8,807 bases of DNA from Thiotrichaceae bacterium UBA7359 (GTDB lineage Bacteria; Pseudomonadota; Gammaproteobacteria; Eutrophobiales; Eutrophobiaceae), in NCBI GenBank assembly GCA_905182825.1, contig CAJJDJ010000065.1:1-8807 (forward strand). The letters run 5' to 3'. The notes under the pieces were generated by a model. The model was not told the DNA's origin, did no database searches, and saw nothing but the letters and a program-made list of their open reading frames with translations. Position numbers and translations under genes: made by a program. This document shows positions 1 through 5,194 of the stretch, piece after piece; the first letter of the stretch is position 1; each line of letters opens with the position of its first letter.

Positions 1-585
1 ACTGAAATGGCTGATGAAAATGATCATTTTAATTTTCAGGATGTGCTTAAAGACCTGAATGAAAAGCTTGAACGTCGACATCCTAATGTGTTTACGAATA
101 ACAAGGTCGTTAATGTTGAACAAGTTAAAACGTTTTGGGAAGAAATAAAACAGCAAGAACGAAATAATAGAGTTAATAAACCAATCAATCTTCTTGATGA
201 TGTAGATAAACACATGCCTGCCATTATAAGAGCTGAAAAATTACAAAAATGTGCAGCGACTGTTGGTTTTGATTGGACTAATAGTCAAGAAATACTGAAT
301 AAGATCGATGAAGAGTTAAATGAGCTTCGTCATGCGATACAAGAACCTAGTAATAACGCTGATATTTCTGAAGAACTCGGCGATTTGATGTTTTGCTGCG
401 TTAATCTCGCACGACATTATAAAATTAATTGTGAAACTTCACTTAGGGATACGAATGAAAAATTTATTAGCCGCTTTAATTACATAGAAGAAACCTTAAA
501 AAAAAGCAATAAATCACTAAGTGAAGCGACTTTGGAAGAAATGGATGAACTTTGGAATACGGCTAAAAAATTGGCTAAATTATAA
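1..585 (+). CDS. mazG: MazG, nucleoside triphosphate pyrophosphohydrolase (5' end outside window)
   Basis: MazG hydrolyses (d)NTPs to NMP and pyrophosphate. It is a cytoplasmic house-cleaning enzyme that in E. coli also influences ppGpp levels. The reading frame is open to the first base of the window. The ATG at base 7 is probably an internal Met, because E. coli MazG has the equivalent stretch (MAQEEGRFDFNDI) about 70 residues into a 263-residue protein, so the N-terminal domain is missing here. Numbering from that Met, KLERRHPNVF (20-29) and VGFDW (86-90) are family hallmarks. The C-terminal catalytic metal-binding motif is visible as EELNE (102-106) followed by EELGD (122-126), the all-alpha NTP pyrophosphatase EExxE...ExxD pattern. 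Stop TAA at 583-585. It converges on folE2 across 154 bases. The family assignment is very secure; only the true start is unseen. Confidence 0.96.
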   Translation, partial: TEMADENDHFNFQDVLKDLNEKLERRHPNVFTNNKVVNVEQVKTFWEEIKQQERNNRVNKPINLLDDVDKHMPAIIRAEKLQKCAATVGFDWTNSQEILNKIDEELNELRHAIQEPSNNADISEELGDLMFCCVNLARHYKINCETSLRDTNEKFISRFNYIEETLKKSNKSLSEATLEEMDELWNTAKKLAKL

Positions 586-739
586 ACGTTATTCAATATG
601 ATTTATTTTAGTAATTCGTTTATCAGAAGATTGAAGATGCTGGCATGAAAAAAGCTGATTATAGTGTCATGTTGTTGTGACGATGATATTAATAGTTAAA
701 ACATTTTAATTAACTTGATAAATATATCTTTGAGTTAAA

Positions 740-1555
740 TCAAACGTTTTTCTTATCTTTATCACAGGAAAGCATGGCGTAAGCAGAATGATTATGTATT
801 GATTCAAAGTTCTCTGATTCGACTGTATAACCTAATATTCTTTCATCTTCATTAAATTTTACCGCAACATCACGGACAATATCTTCAACAAACTTTGGAT
901 TATCATATGCTCGTTCGGTAACATACTTTTCATCTGGTCTTTTCAAAAGACCGTACAACTCACAAGATGCAACTTTTTCAATCACATCAATTAGTTCTTC
1001 AATCCAAATAAAATCAGCCATCCTAACGCAAGCTGTTATATGAGAACGCTGATTGTGAGCACCATAATCAGATATGCTTTTTGAACAGGGACATAAGGAA
1101 GTTACTGGCACCAAAACTTTTACTAATACCTCTGGTTTTGTGTTTTTGATTTGCCCAATAAATGACACTTCATAATCCATAAGACTTTTTACACCGGACA
1201 CTGGCGCAGCTTTATTCACAAAATATGGAAAGGTCATTTCTATATCACCCGACTGAGCATTCAGTCGCTCCGTCATTTCTTCAATCATGCGTTTAAAGGA
1301 TTGCACGGTAATTTCATATTCATGATGATTCAGGATTTCAACAAACCGAGACATATGCGTGCCCTTATACTCTTCCGGTAAATTCACATACATATTGAAA
1401 TTGGCAACCGTATGTTGCTCACGACCAGAACGATCACTTACCACGATAGGGTGCTTGATATCTTTAATACCAACTTTATCGATGGCGATATGTCGAGTAT
1501 CTAGACTGTTTTGGGTATCCGGTATTTCAGTAGCTGCGGAGACAGGTTTATTCAT
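740..1555 (-). CDS. folE2: GTP cyclohydrolase IB (FolE2 type)
   Basis: Converts GTP to 7,8-dihydroneopterin triphosphate, the first step towards tetrahydrofolate and, in many bacteria, queuosine. This is the FolE2/COG1469 family, not the zinc-dependent FolE1. With the ATG at 1555 it is 271 residues. Visible family motifs are KGTHMSR (64-70), APVSG (117-121), LCPCSK with Cys155 and Cys157 (154-159), GAHNQRSH with His167 and His172 (165-172), LYGLLKRPDEKYVTE (200-214) and ESENFESIHNHSAYA (246-260). These carry the Cys, His and Glu set that forms the metal and catalytic site. A longer reading from TTG at 1570 adds five residues, but I prefer the ATG because GGAA (bases 1565-1568 on the opposite strand) sits 9 bases ahead of it. 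Stop TGA at 740-742. It lies 132 bases downstream of ispA on the same strand. No Zur-like palindrome was seen upstream. Confidence 0.95.
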   Translation of the reverse strand: MNKPVSAATEIPDTQNSLDTRHIAIDKVGIKDIKHPIVVSDRSGREQHTVANFNMYVNLPEEYKGTHMSRFVEILNHHEYEITVQSFKRMIEEMTERLNAQSGDIEMTFPYFVNKAAPVSGVKSLMDYEVSFIGQIKNTKPEVLVKVLVPVTSLCPCSKSISDYGAHNQRSHITACVRMADFIWIEELIDVIEKVASCELYGLLKRPDEKYVTERAYDNPKFVEDIVRDVAVKFNEDERILGYTVESENFESIHNHSAYAMLSCDKDKKNV

Positions 1556-1687
1556 ATTTTTAAATTCCAATTACCTAGGTTACGAAGGTGAAAAATAGTA
1601 ATAAAAATCGCTAAGATTGATGATTCTACTCTATTTAAGTGTGTTATCCATTTTATTAAGACGTCATGTGTAGTGATAATGTTCCGA

Positions 1688-2581
1688 TTAATTATTGCGA
1701 TTAACGATATAATCAGCAATTGCTTTTAACATATTACCTTTTTCGTCTAAGCCGTCTAAACATTCAAGTGCTTGATTATATAAACTATCAGCTGCTTTTT
1801 TTGCACCCTCTAAGCCAAGAAGATTAGGATATGTCGGTTTGTTCATGGCGATATCGGAACCTTGTGGTTTACCTAATGTTTCGGTGTCACTTTCAATATC
1901 AAGAATGTCATCCTTGATTTGAAAGGCTAGACCAATACATTTTGCATATTGTGAAATTCGAGATAATAAATTTTGGTCTACATTATCAACGGATAGCGCA
2001 CCTAATTCCGCACTTGCTCGAATTAGTGCTCCTGTTTTATGAACGTGCATGTTTTCTAATTCAGCAATTGACAGCGATATGCCGACAGAGGCTAAATCTA
2101 TGGCTTGACCACCAGCCATACCTTTTGAACCACTCGCTATAGCAAGTGTTTTAATCATAGACAAGCGTTGTTGAGCACTTACCTTTATATTTGGGTCATG
2201 TGCTAATATGTGGAAAGATAAAGCTTGAAGAGCATCGCCAGCTAAAATTGCAGTGGCCTCATCATAGGCTTTGTGGCAGGTCGGACGTCCCCTACGTAAT
2301 TCATCATCATCCATCGCAGGTAAATCATCGTGAATTAGTGAATAAGCATGAATGATTTCAACAGCACAAGCTGGACCATCTAAGGAAGTTAGGTCTATAC
2401 CAAAAGCTTCCCCAGTCGCATATAATATAACTGGACGTATACGTTTTCCATTGCCCAACACTGAATAGCGCATAGCTTCGTGTAATCTCTCAGGCTGATC
2501 TGAAGATTTTGGTAACCAGCAATTTAGTGCAGATTCAACAGATTTTTGATAAACCTGTAATCGTTCAGAGAAAACTGTCAT
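1688..2581 (-). CDS. ispA: (2E,6E)-farnesyl diphosphate synthase, IspA type
   Basis: Condenses isopentenyl diphosphate with dimethylallyl and then geranyl diphosphate to give farnesyl diphosphate, the precursor of undecaprenyl carriers and quinone side chains. At 297 residues it is close to E. coli IspA (299). Seen in order: the substrate-binding stretch GNGKRIRP (43-50); the first Asp-rich motif DDLPAMDDDELRRGRP (85-100); GGQAIDL (157-163); KTGALIRAS (182-190); and the second Asp-rich motif KDDILD (223-228). The residues before the first Asp-rich motif (HAYSLIH, 78-84) match E. coli IspA, which argues for a C15 product over a longer chain, though this is inference. The ATG at 2581 follows the xseB stop directly (TAAATG, no gap), which indicates translational coupling. 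Stop TAA at 1688-1690. Confidence 0.96.
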   Translation of the reverse strand: MTVFSERLQVYQKSVESALNCWLPKSSDQPERLHEAMRYSVLGNGKRIRPVILYATGEAFGIDLTSLDGPACAVEIIHAYSLIHDDLPAMDDDELRRGRPTCHKAYDEATAILAGDALQALSFHILAHDPNIKVSAQQRLSMIKTLAIASGSKGMAGGQAIDLASVGISLSIAELENMHVHKTGALIRASAELGALSVDNVDQNLLSRISQYAKCIGLAFQIKDDILDIESDTETLGKPQGSDIAMNKPTYPNLLGLEGAKKAADSLYNQALECLDGLDEKGNMLKAIADYIVNRNN

Positions 2582-2827
2582 TTATTCTTCGTTATCATTA
2601 GGGTTGAAAGGTTCTAATTTAGCGTTTTCGCTCTTTTTGACTAAAACACTCACTTTCTGTTCGGCTTCAGTCAGGGCTTGTTGACATGTTTGGGTTAATA
2701 AAATGCCCCGCTCAAAATATTTAAGTGAATCTTCTAGCGATAGATCACCTTCTTCCATTGTTTCTATCAGCTTTTCAAGCTCAATTAATGACTTTTCGAA
2801 ATTTATTGAATTAGTTTTCTTTGGCAC
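2582..2827 (-). CDS. xseB: Exodeoxyribonuclease VII small subunit
   Basis: Small subunit of exonuclease VII, which together with the large subunit XseA degrades single-stranded DNA in both directions during repair. At 81 residues it is about the family length (E. coli 80). It carries the family pattern FEKSLIELEKLIETMEEGDL (10-29), then SLEDSLKYFERG (30-41) and ALTEAEQKVSVL (51-62), predicted as two helices forming a coiled coil. The start is GTG at 2827, with AAGAGA on the coding strand (2834-2839) six bases ahead as a plausible ribosome-binding site. It is the first gene of the leftward xseB-ispA-folE2 set; xseA is not in the window. The small, acidic, charged protein has no alternative family I would propose. 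Confidence 0.93.
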   Translation of the reverse strand: MPKKTNSINFEKSLIELEKLIETMEEGDLSLEDSLKYFERGILLTQTCQQALTEAEQKVSVLVKKSENAKLEPFNPNDNEE

Positions 2828-2852
2828 AAGAAATCTCTTAAATTAATTATGA

Positions 2853-2861
2853 ATTATAGCA
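2853..2861 (-). promoter_or_regulatory. Extended -10 promoter candidate for xseB
   Basis: On the minus strand this reads TGCTATAAT, a perfect extended -10 element (TGn plus TATAAT). Transcription would begin near base 2846, leaving a leader of about 20 bases that still includes the AAGAGA ribosome-binding site before the GTG at 2827. No good -35 box lies at 17 bases, which extended -10 promoters tolerate. Placement immediately ahead of xseB supports it; the start site is inferred. Confidence 0.55.
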
Positions 2862-2912
2862 AGTAGTACCGCTAAAAAATCGGGCATATTAGCATCACTT
2901 TCGCTGATTACC

Positions 2913-2921
2913 AGTATAGCA
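2913..2921 (-). promoter_or_regulatory. Second extended -10 candidate facing xseB
   Basis: The minus strand reads TGCTATACT, one mismatch from the extended -10 consensus and almost the same core as the box at 2853-2861. The -35 position (about 2936-2941) reads TAATCA, a weak match, and overlaps the edge of the dyad at 2939-2953. It could be an upstream promoter for the same leftward genes. Confidence 0.35.
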
Positions 2922-2938
2922 AATTTTAAAATATTTGA

Positions 2939-2953
2939 TTAGACAGAGTCTAA
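2939..2953. promoter_or_regulatory. Perfect dyad, candidate operator
   Basis: TTAGAC-AGA-GTCTAA is a perfect inverted repeat with six-base arms and a three-base centre. It lies between a leftward -10 box (2913-2918) and a rightward TATAAT (2971-2976), 20 and 17 bases away, so it would cover the -35 zone of both. This is the geometry of a shared repressor or activator site. I do not recognise the regulator. Confidence 0.4.
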
Positions 2954-2966
2954 GTAAATGTTGCTT

Positions 2967-2982
2967 ATCATATAATCATATA
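2967..2982. repeat. Tandem 8-base repeat ATCATATA x2
   Basis: Two head-to-tail copies of ATCATATA at 2967-2974 and 2975-2982. The junction creates a rightward TATAAT at 2971-2976, a possible -10 box, with only a poor -35 (GTCTAA, inside the dyad) 17 bases upstream. It may simply reflect AT-rich sequence. Confidence 0.4.
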
Positions 2983-3074
2983 CGAATGTAAAATGTGAAA
3001 CGTAAAAATTTTAAAAAAATATAAAAGTCGTTATAAATAAATATTTAGTAACTTCCATTGCAAAATAGAAATTA

Positions 3075-3102
3075 TTGACTAGTTTATTAATTAAAATAAA
3101 AT
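3075..3102 (+). promoter_or_regulatory. Sigma-70 type promoter candidate for parE
   Basis: TTGACT (3075-3080, five of six matches to TTGACA) is followed after 16 bases by TAAAAT (3097-3102, five of six to TATAAT). A/T tracts lie upstream, as in an UP element. The resulting leader to the TTG start at 3206 would be about 95 bases. This is the best two-box match facing parE in the region. Confidence 0.45.
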
Positions 3103-3107
3103 ATTCA

Positions 3108-3139
3108 ACTTCCTTTGAAGTATTTCTAGAGAGTATAAT
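3108..3139 (+). promoter_or_regulatory. Inverted repeat next to a perfect TATAAT upstream of parE
   Basis: ACTTC (3108-3112) and GAAGT (3117-3121) form an inverted repeat around CTTT, followed by a perfect TATAAT at 3134-3139. The nearest -35-like TTGAAG (3115-3120) is only 13 bases from the TATAAT, too close for a normal sigma-70 promoter. The repeat could be an activator or repressor site, or a small leader hairpin if transcription starts at the upstream promoter. Confidence 0.25.
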
Positions 3140-3205
3140 AAACTAAGCATTACTAAATGTGAGTTCTGTATCGGCCATAAAATCACTTAAAATGAGATAA
3201 TTCAC

Positions 3206-5095
3206 TTGTCATCAAAATATGATGCTTCTGATATTGAGGTATTAACCGGTCTGGAACCGGTTCGTAAACGTCCCGGTATGTATACGGACACGAGTCGACC
3301 AAACCATCTTGTTCAGGAAGTTTTGGATAATAGTGTTGATGAAGTTATTTCGGGCTACGCTTCAAAAATTGATGTCATTTTACATAGGGACGGTTCGGTG
3401 ACTGTTTCGGATGATGGTAGGGGTATGCCTGTAGACAAGCATCCTGAAGAAAAATTATCCGGTGTAGAGGTTATTTTTACACGACTCCATTCTGGCGGTA
3501 AGTTTTCAAATAAAAATTATAAGTTTTCTGGCGGCTTACATGGCGTTGGTGTGTCTGTTGTGAATGCTTTATCAAAAGATCTTGAGGTTTCGGTTAAACG
3601 TGATGCTAAGGAATACAAAATGACATTCAAGGAAGGTGAAAAATCTTCCGAACTAGAAGTGATTGGTATTGTAGGTAAGAAAAACACTGGAACAACGATT
3701 CGGTTTTGGCCGAATTCAAAATATTTTGATACCACAAAATATGCAGTGGCAAAATTAAAACACTTAATGCGCGCTAAGGCAGTGTTATGTCCTGGTGTTA
3801 CGATCCGACTGAACGATAAAGTAACAAATACAAAAGAAGAATGGTGTTACGAAGATGGTATCAAGACCTATCTGGTTGAAGAATTAGTAGGCGTAGTGCT
3901 CTTGCCGCCGGAACCTTTTCTTGGTTCGCTACATGGTGAACATGAGGCAGTTGACTGGGCGTTGCATTGGTTGCCTGAGTCATCAGATATGATCACTGAA
4001 AGTTATGTTAATCTTGTGCCAACACCTCAAGGTGGTACACATGTAAATGGAATGCGACAGGGCTTATTAGATGCTATTCGAGATTTTTGTGAATCCAGAA
4101 ATCTATTACCTCGCGGTGTTAAATTAAGTGCTGACGATGTTTGGGATAATTGCTGCTATATATTGTCAGTGAAAATGGATGACCCGCAATTTGCTGGACA
4201 AACCAAAGAACGTCTTTCTTCACGCGAATGCACCACATTCGTTTCTGGCGTTGTTAAAGATACGCTAAGCCAATGGCTACATAAACATGTTGAAATGGGG
4301 GAACGTATTACCGAACTGGTTATAGCGGCAGCACAAAAACGACTCAAATCCAATAAAAAGATTGTTCGAAAAAAAATCAGTGGCGGACCGGCGTTGCCCG
4401 GTAAGTTAGCCGACTGTTCAATGCAAGACATCAATGTATCTGAACTGTTCTTGGTTGAAGGTGACTCAGCGGGCGGTTCAGCGAAACAGGCGCGAGATCG
4501 TCAATTTCAGGCGGTTATGCCGTTGAGGGGTAAGATATTAAATACCTGGGAAGTAGATTCAGCAGAAGTACTATCGTCTAAGGAAGTACATGATATTGCC
4601 GTTGCCGTGGGTGTTGATCCTGGTTCAGACGACCTTTCCGGTTTACGCTATGGCAAAATATGTATACTTGCTGACGCAGATTCTGATGGATTACACATCG
4701 CAACTTTAATCTGTGCATTATTTCTGAAACACTTCAAATCACTCGTTGAAAATGGACATATATATGTTGCCATGCCTCCACTTTATCGAATCGATGTGGC
4801 AAAGGATGTTTATTACGCCTTGGATGATGCTGAAAAACAGGGCGTGCTTGATAAGATTACGGCTGAAAAGAAACGTGGCAATGCGTCTGTACAACGTTTT
4901 AAAGGACTGGGTGAGATGAACCCAATTCAGTTGCGTGAAACAACAATGGCAACTGCAACACGACGATTGGTGCAACTGACTCTGCCAAACGAAAAACAAG
5001 CTGAAAAAGTGATGGATATGCTACTCGGCAAGAAGCGTGCAGCTGATCGAAAGAAATGGCTTGAGATGAGTGGTGATCAAGCTGTTGTTATTTAG
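3206..5095 (+). CDS. parE: DNA topoisomerase IV subunit B (ParE)
   Basis: ATPase subunit of topoisomerase IV, which with ParC unlinks daughter chromosomes and relaxes supercoils. At 629 residues it is close to E. coli ParE (630) and lacks the extra C-terminal insert of Gram-negative GyrB. GHKL ATPase: EVLDNSVDE with Glu38 and Asn42 (38-46), SDDGRGMP (68-75), GGLHGVGVSVVNALS (109-123). The transducer QTK loop is at 332-334. TOPRIM: EGDSAGG with Glu418 (418-424), PLRGKILN (439-446) and DADSDG (490-495), with Asp490 and Asp492 as Mg2+ ligands; then QRFKGLGEMNP (563-573). The start is TTG at 3206: an in-frame stop lies at 3188-3190, no ATG lies between, and the N-terminus aligns with E. coli ParE at this point. 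TGAGA (3193-3197) serves as ribosome-binding site. parC follows after 99 bases. Confidence 0.97.
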   Translation: MSSKYDASDIEVLTGLEPVRKRPGMYTDTSRPNHLVQEVLDNSVDEVISGYASKIDVILHRDGSVTVSDDGRGMPVDKHPEEKLSGVEVIFTRLHSGGKFSNKNYKFSGGLHGVGVSVVNALSKDLEVSVKRDAKEYKMTFKEGEKSSELEVIGIVGKKNTGTTIRFWPNSKYFDTTKYAVAKLKHLMRAKAVLCPGVTIRLNDKVTNTKEEWCYEDGIKTYLVEELVGVVLLPPEPFLGSLHGEHEAVDWALHWLPESSDMITESYVNLVPTPQGGTHVNGMRQGLLDAIRDFCESRNLLPRGVKLSADDVWDNCCYILSVKMDDPQFAGQTKERLSSRECTTFVSGVVKDTLSQWLHKHVEMGERITELVIAAAQKRLKSNKKIVRKKISGGPALPGKLADCSMQDINVSELFLVEGDSAGGSAKQARDRQFQAVMPLRGKILNTWEVDSAEVLSSKEVHDIAVAVGVDPGSDDLSGLRYGKICILADADSDGLHIATLICALFLKHFKSLVENGHIYVAMPPLYRIDVAKDVYYALDDAEKQGVLDKITAEKKRGNASVQRFKGLGEMNPIQLRETTMATATRRLVQLTLPNEKQAEKVMDMLLGKKRAADRKKWLEMSGDQAVVI

Positions 5096-5138
5096 CACAA
5101 TTATTAGTTAATGCAAAATATTAAGTTAGATTAAAAAG

Positions 5139-5164
5139 TATATATAAAACAGATATATATAAAA
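5139..5164. repeat. Direct repeat TATATATAAAA x2 ahead of parC
   Basis: Identical 11-base copies at 5139-5149 and 5154-5164, with a 15-base period, lie in the 99-base parE-parC gap. Either copy could supply a -10-like TATAAA or TATATA; TTAAGT at 5121-5126 lies 16 bases ahead of TATAAA (5143-5148) and is a poor -35. This may give parC its own promoter, or be low-complexity AT sequence. Confidence 0.4.
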
Positions 5165-5181
5165 TATACCTAATGTTTATT

Positions 5182-5187
5182 AGAGGA
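5182..5187 (+). promoter_or_regulatory. Ribosome-binding site of parC
   Basis: AGAGGA, a strong Shine-Dalgarno match, ends seven bases before the ATG at 5195. It fixes the parC start and is clearly stronger than the sites of the neighbouring genes. Confidence 0.8.
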
Positions 5188-5194
5188 AATCGCA

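Larger units (their letters stand above)
2828..3205. other. AT-rich divergent control region between xseB and parE
   Basis: No gene is supported in these 378 bases; only tiny open frames occur. The region must carry promoters for the leftward xseB group and the rightward parE-parC group. I see extended -10 boxes facing left, -10 or -35/-10 matches facing right, a perfect dyad at 2939-2953, a tandem 8-base repeat at 2967-2982, and a long A/T-tract stretch at about 3000-3050 that could act as an UP element or curved DNA. A weak inverted pair GCTAA (2871-2875) and TTAGC (2889-2893) is also present. AT-richness produces many chance promoter matches, so individual assignments are tentative. Confidence 0.75.

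Noticed and set aside
7..9. ATG at base 7 as the true mazG start
   Set aside because: The frame is open upstream to the window edge, and homology to E. coli MazG places this Met about 70 residues into the protein.
586..739. Possible bidirectional terminator between convergent mazG and folE2
   Set aside because: Only weak structures were found: ATAAACG (582-588) with CGTTTAT (617-623) across a long loop, and TTAAAA-CA-TTTTAA (696-709), which is AT-only with almost no loop. Neither is convincing enough to annotate.
1568..1570. TTG at 1570 as the folE2 start
   Set aside because: Its only upstream AGG is three bases away, too close, while ATG at 1555 has GGAA at a normal 9-base distance.
1359..1598. 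A 79-codon + strand open frame
   Set aside because: It is antisense to the conserved N-terminal part of folE2 and has no ribosome-binding site or recognisable motif.
1556..1687. Zur box or remnant of dxs between ispA and folE2
   Set aside because: No long palindrome resembling a Zur site and no translated stretch resembling Dxs could be seen on either strand.
3115..3139. TTGAAG...TATAAT as the parE promoter
   Set aside because: The spacer is 13 bases, too short for a standard sigma-70 promoter; the TTGACT/TAAAAT pair at 3075-3102 is better.
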